A stretch of DNA of 64,000 bases. Source: an uncultured Muribaculaceae bacterium. GTDB lineage: Bacteria > Bacteroidota > Bacteroidia > Bacteroidales > Muribaculaceae. Shown in pieces: positions 8,794-16,877 of this stretch. A program made the translations under genes and the position numbers. The notes under the pieces are model-generated. The model did not search any database. It was not told where the DNA came from and saw only the letters and a list, made by a program, of their open reading frames with translations. Position 1 is the first letter of the stretch. Every line of letters starts with the position of its first letter. The stretch covers positions 1 to 64,000 of the forward strand of contig CAJTWH010000009.1 of assembly GCA_910579995.1 (NCBI GenBank). The letters are read 5' to 3'.

Positions 8794-9458
8794 TTAATAT
8801 TGCCGGGTGTTTCCATGTATGCGAGAATCTCATCCAAACGGTCGTAATATCTTTCGACATTTGGCTCTTTGCGGCCATACATCCATTTCACGTGCTCCAA
8901 CATCAAGGCTTTGAATTCATCGTACATCTCAGGGGCTATGAGCTTGCAAAGAGTGAGATATTCGAATATCCAGTCAGCTCCGGTATTACGAAGTTTTTTT
9001 TCGCCTCTGATAACCGGTATAATCTCGTTTTTGAATGCGTCTTCAAGCGTTGAGTAATCTCGTTCAACGGATTGCATGCAAGTTTTGATGGTATTTACCA
9101 ATGATGAAAATTCGGAGTCATAATTACTTCCGTCGAGCCGGAAATAGAATTCATTTTGAACCCCGAAGAAACCACCCCAAAATCCGAATGTACAGTTATC
9201 TCGTTGGTCTTGCAACTTTTTGAAGCTGAACTTTTCAAACCATTTCATCAGAATATTGATCCTTACTCCGACAACCGGATATATTTTAAGAGCCAAGCCC
9301 TCGTCATAGCTCAGCCAATGTTGCAGTTCAAACCAATTCGTCCCTAAGCTCGTCTTTTTAGAAAAACGATAGTCTCTTTTTCGGTATTTATAATCCACAA
9401 AGAAAGGGATAGAACTGATGTCCTCTACCACTTTGTTGAAAATTTCTGACTGTTTCAT
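8790..9458 (-). CDS. Candidate immunity protein of the RHS toxin
   Basis: This is a 222-residue protein without signal peptide or membrane segment, so it is probably cytoplasmic. It is aromatic- and charge-rich (e.g. 'FGFWGGFFGVQNEFYFRLDG'). I do not recognise a named family. The immunity call rests on position: it starts inside the stop of the RHS toxin gene (4-nt overlap ATGA), is AT-rich like the toxin tip and unlike the RHS core, and is followed by an orphan RHS fragment. This is the standard toxin-immunity-orphan order of RHS loci. Confidence 0.6.
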   Translation of the reverse strand: MKQSEIFNKVVEDISSIPFFVDYKYRKRDYRFSKKTSLGTNWFELQHWLSYDEGLALKIYPVVGVRINILMKWFEKFSFKKLQDQRDNCTFGFWGGFFGVQNEFYFRLDGSNYDSEFSSLVNTIKTCMQSVERDYSTLEDAFKNEIIPVIRGEKKLRNTGADWIFEYLTLCKLIAPEMYDEFKALMLEHVKWMYGRKEPNVERYYDRLDEILAYMETPGNIK

Positions 9459-11221
9459 TTATTATATTTATTTAAACGTTCATGTTCTATGATTGTTATT
9501 ACATCTCCTTTTTTTAATCCGTATTCAAGTTTGTCAGATCTCACTTCAAACTTTTTATTTCCATTTACAATATGCTCCTTGGCAGCTTTCTGTCCCGGAC
9601 TTAATGGAGTCGATGAAGATCTTTTTGCTTCTCTCAATGTATAGGTTTCATCCTCATTTTTCTTTAGTTGATCACCAAAAGTAGTGTTGTCCTTAACATT
9701 GCCTTTGCCATTTTGCGGAACTAATTTTACTTGGTCAGCAACTTCTTCTCCACGTTCACGAGCTAATTGAAGTTGCTCTTTTTCAAAAGCTCTCCCCTCT
9801 GCGATTTCTTTGGCATTGCGCATGCCTTTTCCGACATCGGTAGACTTGTCAGTGCCTTTTACTGCTTTGCCGATGAGTTTAGCACCCTTGGATGCTCCTG
9901 CCGGTACGAATGGCACAAGTGCTGCGCCAGTATCATAGGCTGCGTCTATCCAATGTTCTTTTGCTGCCTCATGGTCACCTTGAATATGGTCGTATACAGC
10001 TGAGACTGCGTCATATACCACATTGCCGATATCCCATATTGTTTCAAATATATTGCCATCTTTATCTACATGGTTTATTGGGTCTCCGCCACAAAAAACG
10101 TATGGAGAGTGTTGGCGTGTCGTTTCTGTAAGAGGGTCTTGCGATATCCACCGGCCTATTGCGGGGTCGTACATTCGGGCGCCGTGGTCGGCGAGGTTGA
10201 GGCGGGAGTCGGTGAAGAGTTCCTTGGCGGTGTATTTGTAGCGGTTGGCGTCGGGTGATGTTGACTCGGCCATGGGCATGCCGTAGGGGTAGTAGTAGGT
10301 GGTCTGGTCGAGGACTGCCGCTCCGCCGCTACCCTGATGGACTACGGCGCGGACGTTGCCTTGCCAGTCGTGGATGTAGACGTGCTCTACGCTGTCGATG
10401 TAGCCTATGGTGTTGTTGAAGCGGGCGAATTTGCCGTCCTCGAACTCGTAGGGGCCGTAGGTGTCATAGGTGTGCGTCTCTGTCTTGTTGGTCGGCCACC
10501 ACGGGCGCGTGCCGAGGTCGATTGTCGGCGAGATGAGTGTGCCCTGCCGCTTGGTATAGGTGCGGCTAAGGCGCGTGCCGGTGGCGGTGCGGGTGTAGGT
10601 GCTGTAGTCGAACAGCGGGGTGCGTGTGGCCGAGCGGAGCATATTGTTGTAGTCCCACTCGTAGCTTATGCCCTTGTTGCTGTCAGTCAGCATATTGCCG
10701 TTGGCGTCGTAGGAGTATTCGGTGTCAAGGTCGACGCCGTCGGCGAAGTTCATCGCATGCTCGTTGATGGTGGCGCCGCTGCCGTCATAGATAGAGCGCA
10801 CGCGGTTGCCGTCGTATTCATAATAAAGCTCGTCGATAAGGGCTGTTTTCGAAGCGCCGTTGTCGCCAAGTCGCGTTAGGAAGCATATATTTCCGTTGAG
10901 GTCGTAGTTATATCCTGTGCTGCGGTCATTGCCTCCGACATCAATGTCGGCGAAAGAAAGCCTGCCGGCTGCGTCGTAGCCATAGCTGTTGTCAGAGACA
11001 AGGCCATCGAGGGTGTCTGTGATTTTGGCGATGGAGCCTGAGTAGAGCCCCTGATACGACACCGGGCAGTCGGCATACTGCCTCATCTGCGCCACATCGG
11101 GCGACGGCTGCGTGACGCGCTCGCTCACTGTCCGCGCCGCGTCGTCGATATTATCCGCACCCCGCGCGGCCAAGCCGGCGAGCAGGGCGACAAGCAGTAA
11201 AAGGAAGCGCAAGAATCTCAT
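9455..11221 (-). CDS. RHS repeat protein with C-terminal toxin tip (polymorphic toxin)
   Basis: This 588-residue protein has a signal peptide (1-21), YD/RHS repeats (about 75-345) and the RHS hallmark 'YDPAIGRWISQDPL' to 'DPINHVDKDGN' (351-390), after which the sequence changes to a variable tip (391-588). The tip ends in a segment with 'FGDQL' (D517) and 'YTLREAK' (E531, K533), which fits a PD-(D/E)xK nuclease core, so a DNase or RNase activity is likely (inference). At 588 residues it is short for an RHS shell (often over 1200), so it may be a truncated or exported version. The last ~600 nt are AT-rich compared with the core, a sign of tip exchange. A TATATTTG -7 element lies at 11250-11257. 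Confidence 0.8.
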   Translation of the reverse strand: MRFLRFLLLLVALLAGLAARGADNIDDAARTVSERVTQPSPDVAQMRQYADCPVSYQGLYSGSIAKITDTLDGLVSDNSYGYDAAGRLSFADIDVGGNDRSTGYNYDLNGNICFLTRLGDNGASKTALIDELYYEYDGNRVRSIYDGSGATINEHAMNFADGVDLDTEYSYDANGNMLTDSNKGISYEWDYNNMLRSATRTPLFDYSTYTRTATGTRLSRTYTKRQGTLISPTIDLGTRPWWPTNKTETHTYDTYGPYEFEDGKFARFNNTIGYIDSVEHVYIHDWQGNVRAVVHQGSGGAAVLDQTTYYYPYGMPMAESTSPDANRYKYTAKELFTDSRLNLADHGARMYDPAIGRWISQDPLTETTRQHSPYVFCGGDPINHVDKDGNIFETIWDIGNVVYDAVSAVYDHIQGDHEAAKEHWIDAAYDTGAALVPFVPAGASKGAKLIGKAVKGTDKSTDVGKGMRNAKEIAEGRAFEKEQLQLARERGEEVADQVKLVPQNGKGNVKDNTTFGDQLKKNEDETYTLREAKRSSSTPLSPGQKAAKEHIVNGNKKFEVRSDKLEYGLKKGDVITIIEHERLNKYNK

Positions 11222-11249
11222 GGCACGGTATTATGATTGGTTTCACCGG

Positions 11250-11257
11250 CAAATATA
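11250..11257 (-). promoter_or_regulatory. -7 element upstream of the RHS gene
   Basis: TATATTTG on the minus strand, 29 nt before the ATG. No -33 TTTG lies at the right spacing. Confidence 0.4.
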
Positions 11258-11310
11258 GGGATAATTTCTTAAATAATAGGTATAAAATTCTTGCGAGCGG
11301 TATAAAAATA

Positions 11311-11338
11311 AAAGAGGGCACCGCGTGGTGTCCTCTTT
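11311..11338 (-). terminator. Terminator after rpmE2
   Basis: Stem aaagagggcacc/ggtgtcctcttt with one mismatch and a 4-nt loop, 43 nt beyond the L31 stop codon. It can also face the RHS promoter region. Confidence 0.6.
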
Positions 11339-11380
11339 AGTCGCGCCTTGCGCAGGGGCGCGTGATACTTTTGTCTCTGA

Positions 11381-11632
11381 TTATTTCTTGCGAACAGAGT
11401 AGCGGCTCATGAACTTGTCTACGCGGCCTGCGGTGTCGACGAGTTTCTGCTTGCCGGTGAAGAAGGGGTGCGAAGCGCTGGTGATTTCAAGCTTCACAAG
11501 GGGATAGGTAACACCATCAACCTCGATAGTTTCGCGGGTGGCCACGGTAGAACGGGTGATGAAGATTTCGTCATTCGACATGTCCTTGAAAACCACTTCG
11601 CGATAGTTGGCGGGATGAATGTCTTTTTTCAT
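11381..11632 (-). CDS. rpmE2: 50S ribosomal protein L31 type B
   Basis: This is a large-subunit ribosomal protein of 83 residues. 'HPxYREVVFKDMS', 'TRSTV' and the C-terminal 'KFMSRYSVRKK' are diagnostic of the type B form. It lacks the CxxC zinc ribbon of type A L31, so it does not need zinc. It is a single-gene unit with its own strong promoter (11709-11740) and terminator. Confidence 0.97.
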   Translation of the reverse strand: MKKDIHPANYREVVFKDMSNDEIFITRSTVATRETIEVDGVTYPLVKLEITSASHPFFTGKQKLVDTAGRVDKFMSRYSVRKK

Positions 11633-11708
11633 TTTTATTAACTCTTTAATACGTATTATTCAAGTGATTAAGATTGGCGCTGGTAAGGCGCTTCTTCGTA
11701 ATGGCCTG

Positions 11709-11740
11709 CAAAGTTAAGCATTTTTTGCTTACTGAGCAAA
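11709..11740 (-). promoter_or_regulatory. rpmE2 promoter
   Basis: On the minus strand TTTG (11737-11740), 20 nt, TAACTTTG (11709-11716): an exact Bacteroidetes promoter. The leader of about 70 nt before the ATG is long enough for translational control, but I see no clear fold. Confidence 0.8.
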
Positions 11741-11781
11741 TTTTACTTCGTTGCGGCTGTGTTTTTTCGCGATTATTTTTG

Positions 11782-11789
11782 TAATTTTG
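11782..11789 (+). promoter_or_regulatory. -7 element for the 11814 operon
   Basis: TAATTTTG fits TAnnTTTG. It places the transcription start near 11797, after the first ATG of the open frame (11751), and thus supports the internal start at 11814. Confidence 0.5.
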
Positions 11790-11813
11790 TGTCACACCGC
11801 AAACCGACAGCCT

Positions 11814-12179
11814 ATGTTAGGAGAAGCTTGGGCCGCCATGGCTCATCTGCAGAAACAGCTGCAGGAGCTCTATGAGCAACGTGAGATGTTCTGTCTCGCC
11901 AACGACGACAGCATGCACCCTTTCGTTTTCGAAAAGAAAATGAAATATTTCGACGATTTGATAGCCCGCACCGAGGAGGAGCTCGGCATGTGGCAGGATA
12001 CTTATTGTGGCCTTCTCCATGACGAGGCCGACGAGTTAATCGATTGCGATGAGGCGGATACAGACGCCTTCGATGATATTTTCGATGAACTCTGCATTGT
12101 CGATGGTGTCTCGGCTCAGGAAGAGCTCGACGATGTAATATCAACCGACGACCTATTTGATATAGAAAATGACAATTGA
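11814..12179 (+). CDS. Small acidic protein of unknown function
   Basis: I do not recognise a family. The 121-residue product has an N-terminal helical, coiled-coil-like part (HLQKQLQELYEQRE, about residues 10-25) and a very acidic C-terminal half with many Asp/Glu. The frame stays open back to 11751, but the -7 box at 11782-11789 lies inside that extension, so the ATG at 11814 is chosen. It overlaps the next gene by 11 nt and is probably translated together with the B3/4 and YrdC/Sua5-type genes, both of which suggest tRNA-related work. Confidence 0.65.
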   Translation: MLGEAWAAMAHLQKQLQELYEQREMFCLANDDSMHPFVFEKKMKYFDDLIARTEEELGMWQDTYCGLLHDEADELIDCDEADTDAFDDIFDELCIVDGVSAQEELDDVISTDDLFDIENDN

Positions 12180-12843
12180 ATTTGAAAAAAATATAAGCGC
12201 GGCTGCTCCCGGCCTCGAGGTACTGCTCGTTGAGGCAGAGGTTGATAGCCTCGCCACTTCTGACGCATTGTGGGCTGAGATAGAGGCTGCATGTGCAATG
12301 ATCCGCGACAAGTATCCGATGGATCAGGTGCGACTGCGCGGAGCCATCGACGCCACCCGCGCGGCTTACAAGGCTTGCGGCAAGGAGCCAAACCGCTACC
12401 GCCCCAGCGCAGAGGCTCTATGCCGGCGTGCAGTGAAAGGTCTCGAGCTCTACCGCTCGCTCGCATTGATAGACCTTATAAACCTTATGTCGCTGCTCTC
12501 CGGTCATTCGATAGGAGGCTTCGACACCGACCGCTTTGCCGGCAATACGCTCACTCTCGGCGTGGGGGCGGAAGATGAGCCTTACGATGCCATTGGTCGC
12601 GGTGAGCTTAATATCGCCGGGCTGCCGGTGTTCCGCGACGCTGTCGGCGGCGTCGGCACCCCTACTTCCGACAACGAGCGCACGAAGCTCTCGCCGTCGA
12701 CCCGCCGCATTACCATGACCATAAATATGTATGGGCAGGGTGAATATACAAAAGAAGAGGTGGAGGCATTGGCCCGTCGTCTGCTCGCTGAGTATGCCAA
12801 CGCCCGCAATGTCACAACAAGTTATTGGACTGTAAAACAATGA
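12169..12843 (+). CDS. B3/4 domain protein (tRNA-editing-like domain)
   Basis: This 224-residue protein resembles the stand-alone B3/4 domain of phenylalanyl-tRNA synthetase beta chain. Recognisable stretches are 'RLRGAIDATRAAYKACGKEP' followed by 'NRYRPSAEALCRRAVKG' and 'SLALIDLINLMSLLSGHSIGGFD'. In the synthetase this domain removes misacylated amino acids; the role of the free form is unclear. It lies between the acidic unknown (11-nt overlap) and the YrdC/Sua5-type gene (ATGA overlap), so three genes form one translation-coupled unit. Confidence 0.8.
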   Translation: MTIEFEKNISAAAPGLEVLLVEAEVDSLATSDALWAEIEAACAMIRDKYPMDQVRLRGAIDATRAAYKACGKEPNRYRPSAEALCRRAVKGLELYRSLALIDLINLMSLLSGHSIGGFDTDRFAGNTLTLGVGAEDEPYDAIGRGELNIAGLPVFRDAVGGVGTPTSDNERTKLSPSTRRITMTINMYGQGEYTKEEVEALARRLLAEYANARNVTTSYWTVKQ

Positions 12844-13448
12844 GAATAATTAAATCATACGGAAGCAATCCCGACAGCCGCACTGTCGCTGAGGCTGCCG
12901 AGGCCCTTCGCCAAGGACAGATAATAATATACCCGACCGATACACTTTATGCTTTCGGTTGCGACGCGCTCAACAATAAAGCCATAGAACGCTTGTGCCG
13001 TATAAAGGGTATCGACCCGGCTAAAAATCTGCTTTCGATAGTGTGCAGTGATATATCAGAAGCTGCCGAATATGCGCGTATCGACAATGCGTCATTCCGT
13101 ATCCTGCGCCGCTGTCTGCCCGGTGCTTTTACCTTTATCCTGCCGGCGTCGCTTAAGTTGCCCAAGGTGTTCAAAGGCCGCAAGAGCGTGGGCATACGTA
13201 TCCCCGACAATGCTTTCGCGCAGGCTCTCGCGCGAGAACTCGGCCATCCGGTGATGACATCATCGGTGCCTGAGAGCGACGATATCGATATCGCCGACGC
13301 CGAGGCTGTAGCCTTACATTATGACGGCACCGCCGATCTCGACCTCACCATCGACGGCGGAGCGGGGCAGTATACGGGCTCGACGGTAGTTGACCTCGCC
13401 GACAGCACCTCTCCCGAGATAATCCGCCAAGGCCTCGGCGATTTCTGA
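12840..13448 (+). CDS. Sua5/YciO/YrdC-family protein (threonylcarbamoyl-AMP synthase type)
   Basis: This 202-residue protein has the YrdC fold signature: 'GQIIIYPTDTLYAFGCDA', 'RLCRIKGIDPAKNLLSIVCSD', 'PGAFTFILPAS' and 'VGIRIPDN'. TsaC/Sua5 make threonylcarbamoyl-AMP for the t6A modification of tRNA; the closely related YciO branch may differ in substrate, and I cannot tell them apart here. The ATG at 12840 overlaps the upstream TGA (ATGA), which decides the start against the frame beginning at 12825. A two-hairpin repeat follows within 6 nt of the stop. Confidence 0.88.
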   Translation: MRIIKSYGSNPDSRTVAEAAEALRQGQIIIYPTDTLYAFGCDALNNKAIERLCRIKGIDPAKNLLSIVCSDISEAAEYARIDNASFRILRRCLPGAFTFILPASLKLPKVFKGRKSVGIRIPDNAFAQALARELGHPVMTSSVPESDDIDIADAEAVALHYDGTADLDLTIDGGAGQYTGSTVVDLADSTSPEIIRQGLGDF

Positions 13449-13453
13449 TAACT

Positions 13454-13609
13454 TAAGTTTCGCAAGCGAAACTTGTTTGTTTTGAGTTTAATAGGTTTAA
13501 GAAGTTTAGGAATACATTGGTAAAACTAAACATTTTAAACTACATAAACTGCGCTGAAAGCGCTTTAAACCTCAAGTTTTCAAGTTGCAAGGCAACTTGC
13601 GAAACTTGA
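13454..13609 (+). repeat. Two-hairpin intergenic repeat, copy 1 (~155 bp)
   Basis: The element starts with the hairpin aagtttcgcaagcgaaactt and ends with a second hairpin (caagttgc/gcaacttg). Between them is a stretch rich in gagttta/gtttaa. Copy 2 (23221-23370) is nearly the same length, inverted, and aligns along its whole length with scattered substitutions. Copy 3 (36199-36249) keeps the two ends only. It sits between the YrdC/Sua5 stop and a terminator. Confidence 0.8.
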
Positions 13610-13624
13610 ACTGATAAAAGAAAA

Positions 13625-13652
13625 TCGGCCGTCAGCGAGAGCCGGCGGCCGA
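13625..13652 (-). terminator. Terminator of the small lipoprotein gene
   Basis: Stem tcggccg/cggccga. On the minus strand it is followed by ttttcttttatc. It may also serve the plus-strand operon. Confidence 0.65.
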
Positions 13653-13707
13653 GTAGAGAGTAGATTGCTCAATCGGGCAGAGCCCGAGAGCTATGAGGGG
13701 GCTTTAA

Positions 13708-13923
13708 TTATTGAGCTTCTTCAACGGGAGCAACTTCAGCAGCCTCTTCAACAACAACGGTGGTGTCGTTGGTAAGAGTGTCAACTACCTCAGCGGCAGC
13801 GGCAACTTCTTCTACAGCTACGGTGTCTGCAGCTACTTCAGTTTCAGCAGCAGCTTCTTTGTTGCCACAAGCGAAGAACGACATGCTGAATACTACAGCA
13901 AGCATAAGAACTAACTTTTTCAT
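13708..13923 (-). CDS. Small acidic lipoprotein
   Basis: This is a 71-residue protein. Residues 1-19 form a type II signal peptide (MKKLVLMLAVVFSMSFFAC), with the lipobox Cys at 19. The rest is almost only Ala, Val, Glu, Thr and Asp, with no aromatic residues, so an extended, highly negative peptide is expected. The role is unknown; such small acidic lipoproteins are common in Bacteroidales. The promoter has TAACTTTG at 13971-13978 with a weak TTTT at -33. Confidence 0.75.
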   Translation of the reverse strand: MKKLVLMLAVVFSMSFFACGNKEAAAETEVAADTVAVEEVAAAAEVVDTLTNDTTVVVEEAAEVAPVEEAQ

Positions 13924-13970
13924 CTTAGTTACGATTTAGTAATAAAACATTTTTTGCTTCAAAAGTGCTG

Positions 13971-14002
13971 CAAAGTTACGTCAGATTTTTGATATGTAAA
14001 AA
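13971..14002 (-). promoter_or_regulatory. Promoter of the small lipoprotein gene
   Basis: On the minus strand TTTT (13999-14002), 20 nt, TAACTTTG (13971-13978). The -33 box deviates by one base. Confidence 0.6.
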
Positions 14003-14072
14003 TTTTTAGCAAAAAAAATCGTCAGTTGTCCTCAATTTTAACATTTCAGTGCTTGCATAGATAGTTTTTGAA

Positions 14073-14582
14073 TCAATCGTAGCGCATGTCGGCAAGCATA
14101 GACTGCAATCTTATGCGGGCCTGATGTATGCGGCTTTTCACCGTTCCGAGCGGCAGATTCATCTGTTTTGCAATCTCGGCATAGCGGTATCCGGAGATAA
14201 AAAGCGTGAAAGGCTGGCGGTAATCGTCTGAAAAAGAGGCTATGGCTGCCTGTATTTCTTTGGCGTTTATGGCACCCTCAGGGCTGTCGAAGCCTGAATC
14301 CTGCGAAAAATTCAGTTGATACAGATCGTCGCTCTGGTCCACAATAACCACAGAACGCGCTTCCTTGCGGTATTTGTTAATGAAAAGGTTGCGCATGATT
14401 GTAAAAATCCACCCCTTGAAATTAACATTCTCCACATATTTGTCTTCACTGTCAAGAGCCTTTAGTGTGGTATCCTGAAGTAAATCGTAGGCGTCGTCGC
14501 GGTTGGAGGTCAGCGCGTAGGCGAAATTGAGCAGGTTGCGCTGTACTGAAAGTAATTTGGTCTGAAAAGTATTTGATCCCAT
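14073..14582 (-). CDS. ECF-type RNA polymerase sigma factor
   Basis: This 169-residue sigma-70 family factor has regions 2 and 4 only. Region 2 includes 'RDDAYDLLQDTTLKAL' and 'NFKGWIFTIMRNLFINKYRK'. Region 4 includes 'YRYAEIAKQMNLPLGTVKSRIHQARIRLQ', a helix-turn-helix that reads the -35 box. No anti-sigma gene is adjacent on either side, so its control is unclear. It is divergent from the DUF362 fusion gene, with about 160 nt between them, and could act on that promoter (inference only). Confidence 0.93.
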   Translation of the reverse strand: MGSNTFQTKLLSVQRNLLNFAYALTSNRDDAYDLLQDTTLKALDSEDKYVENVNFKGWIFTIMRNLFINKYRKEARSVVIVDQSDDLYQLNFSQDSGFDSPEGAINAKEIQAAIASFSDDYRQPFTLFISGYRYAEIAKQMNLPLGTVKSRIHQARIRLQSMLADMRYD

Positions 14583-14709
14583 AATTTTATAGTCTTGCGT
14601 TAATCATAAGTTATATTTAAAACACTCCACGAGGGTTTAGGTTGGGCGTTTTTGCATATTTTTACGCTTTTTAGAGAACTAAAATATTATTTTTCACCCG
14701 TGATTTTGC

Positions 14710-14717
14710 TAAATTTG
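14710..14717 (+). promoter_or_regulatory. -7 element of the DUF362/GH2 operon
   Basis: TAAATTTG, 24 nt before the ATG at 14741. The expected -33 position is not a clear TTTG, which would fit use of an alternative sigma factor or an activator. Confidence 0.45.
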
Positions 14718-14740
14718 CAAAAAAAATCTAACCTACGCTC

Positions 14741-16876
14741 ATGAACCTTAGACCCTTGATATCTGTTTTAGCGGGAGTATTTATCTCCATGTCAGCAGCT
14801 TCTGTTACTTCGAATCTCGGCCATCATGATTTTATGTATGCCGGCGAGGGAAAACGGCCTTTGATCTACATCGTCAAGGATGGCACGGTGGCGTGGAGCC
14901 ATGAAGCAGAAGGGCGCCGCGGCGAAATCAGCGACGCCATACTTCTGACTGACGGCAACATTCTTGTCGCCCATCAGTACGGCGTCATGGAGATTGCCCC
15001 CGACCACTCCACGGTATGGAGCTACGACGCACCCGAGGGTACTGAAATACATACAATACAGCCGATAGGCAATGACAAAGTAGTCTTTGTGCAGAATGGC
15101 AAACCTGCCAAGGTCGTTGTGATGGCGATTCCTTCAACGGAGATTGTGTCGGAATTTACGGTTGACGTGCCTGAGAGCGCGTCGGTCCACGGCCAGTTCC
15201 GCAACGCCCGCCTGACATCAAAGGGCACTTTATTGGTGTCGAACATGGCCGGCGGATATATCAGCGAATATAACGACGAGGGCAAAGAGATAGACCGCTG
15301 GGAGATTGCCGGCCCATGGTCGTGCTCGGAGGTCGGCAAAGCCCCGCACCTGCTTGCAGTAGGGAAGAAAAGCACCCTGCGCGAGATTGACCGCCGCGGG
15401 AATATCATCTCGGAGATAAAACTTGACACGCTCGGCATAACTTCGGCTCAGAAAGCCGTACGCCTGAAAAATGGCAATACCATTGTCAACAACTGGTATA
15501 ATGAATGGAGCAAGACTCCGCTCGACACACTCAATGCCCCCGTGCAGGCCATAGAAATCACTCCAAAGGGAGAAGTCGTGTGGCAGCTCAAGGCATGGAA
15601 AGACCCATGTCTGGGACCGTCGACAACAATTCAGCCTCTTGATCAGGCTGTCAACAGGCAGAGCATGTTTTTCGGCCGCCACAATGGCCGCAGCCCCAAG
15701 CTCTTTGTAGAGCCCAACAAACCTATAGGCAAGGCCAAAGGCGCCGTGCCCGGGCGTGTGGCATGGATTCATTCGCCCGGTGTCGCCCGGTGGGACGGCC
15801 GCACGGGTCTGTGGGTGGAAGACCGATGGAACAATCAGGCCAAGGCCGACCGGCTCTTGAAAGAGACTATAAAGACTGTCGGCGGCAAAGACGACGCCAA
15901 GGCTGCGTGGAAAGCTATATTCTCAGATTTCAACAAGCGCCACGGCAAGGGCAGCAAGGGTTATCGCAAGGGTGAGAAAATAGCTATAAAGCTCAATATG
16001 AACAATGCAATCACTCACCGCGACACCATCGAGCTCAACTCGTCGCCGTTTGTGACTCTCGCTTTGGTAAAGACTCTCGTTGAAGACGGCGGCGTGCGTC
16101 CGGCCGATATCATCGTCTGCGAGCCAAGCCGCGCCATTACCGACAGTATCTACAATAAAATCCATCGCCTATACCCCGACATCACCTTTATTGACAATAT
16201 CGGAGGCGACGGCAGGGAGAAATGCGAGTATTACCCTGAAAGGATAGTGTATTCGGTAGATAACGGCAAGATGGCGCGAGGTTTGGCCAAATGTATCGTA
16301 GACGCCGACTATGTGATAAACAGTGCATTGCTCAAGACTCATTCAGGCCCCGGCGTGACACTCACGGGTAAAAACTGGTATGGCGCTACCGACATAGCCT
16401 TGCAATGGCGCAAGAACGCCCACAACAATGTCAGTCAGGACAAGCGCAACGGCAAGCCCGGCTACAAGACGTTCGTAGACTTTATCGCCCATCCCGATTT
16501 GGGCGGCAAATGCCTGCTTTTCCTTATCGACGGCACCTACGGCTCGCGCGATGTCAACGGCGCTCCTTATCCAAAATGGCAGAAAGCACCATTCGGAGGC
16601 GACTGGGCATGCAGTATCATAGCCTCGCAGGACGCTCTTGCCGCCGACGCTGTAGCCATGGATATAATAATAGGAGAGTGGCCCGAGTTCGGAAGCCTCA
16701 ACTATTGCGATGAATATCTCCGCGAGGCAGCCTCGATACCGTCGGCCCCGAGCGGTACGATATATAAGGTAGACGGCAAAGCCCTCGACGCGCCGCTCGG
16801 CCTTATGGAGCACTGGAATAATCCGGTCGATAAGAAATATGAGGCTATAGATTTGGTTTACCGAAAAATAGAGTGA
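14741..16876 (+). CDS. Beta-propeller-like domain fused to DUF362 domain, exported
   Basis: This 711-residue protein has a signal peptide (about 1-20). Residues 30-310 form repeated PQQ-like/propeller blades ('GTVAWSHEAEGRRGEISDA', 'HSTVWSYDAPEG', 'GEVVWQLKAW'). Residues 330-690 match DUF362 ('IAIKLNMNN', 'ALVKTLVEDGGVRPADIIVC', 'YVINSALLKTHSGPGVTLTG', 'DALAADAVAMDIIIGEWPE'). DUF362 proteins have no settled activity and many carry Fe-S ligands; I see no ferredoxin-type Cys cluster here. The gene is followed after 1 nt by a GH2 gene, so the pair probably works together on an extracytoplasmic carbohydrate. Confidence 0.8.
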   Translation: MNLRPLISVLAGVFISMSAASVTSNLGHHDFMYAGEGKRPLIYIVKDGTVAWSHEAEGRRGEISDAILLTDGNILVAHQYGVMEIAPDHSTVWSYDAPEGTEIHTIQPIGNDKVVFVQNGKPAKVVVMAIPSTEIVSEFTVDVPESASVHGQFRNARLTSKGTLLVSNMAGGYISEYNDEGKEIDRWEIAGPWSCSEVGKAPHLLAVGKKSTLREIDRRGNIISEIKLDTLGITSAQKAVRLKNGNTIVNNWYNEWSKTPLDTLNAPVQAIEITPKGEVVWQLKAWKDPCLGPSTTIQPLDQAVNRQSMFFGRHNGRSPKLFVEPNKPIGKAKGAVPGRVAWIHSPGVARWDGRTGLWVEDRWNNQAKADRLLKETIKTVGGKDDAKAAWKAIFSDFNKRHGKGSKGYRKGEKIAIKLNMNNAITHRDTIELNSSPFVTLALVKTLVEDGGVRPADIIVCEPSRAITDSIYNKIHRLYPDITFIDNIGGDGREKCEYYPERIVYSVDNGKMARGLAKCIVDADYVINSALLKTHSGPGVTLTGKNWYGATDIALQWRKNAHNNVSQDKRNGKPGYKTFVDFIAHPDLGGKCLLFLIDGTYGSRDVNGAPYPKWQKAPFGGDWACSIIASQDALAADAVAMDIIIGEWPEFGSLNYCDEYLREAASIPSAPSGTIYKVDGKALDAPLGLMEHWNNPVDKKYEAIDLVYRKIE

Positions 16877-16877
16877 T

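Noticed and set aside
13454..13609. A tRNA or other standard structured RNA in the two-hairpin repeat
   Set aside because: No cloverleaf and no TPsiC-like loop. The same structure recurs in other intergenic places, so it is a repeat family.
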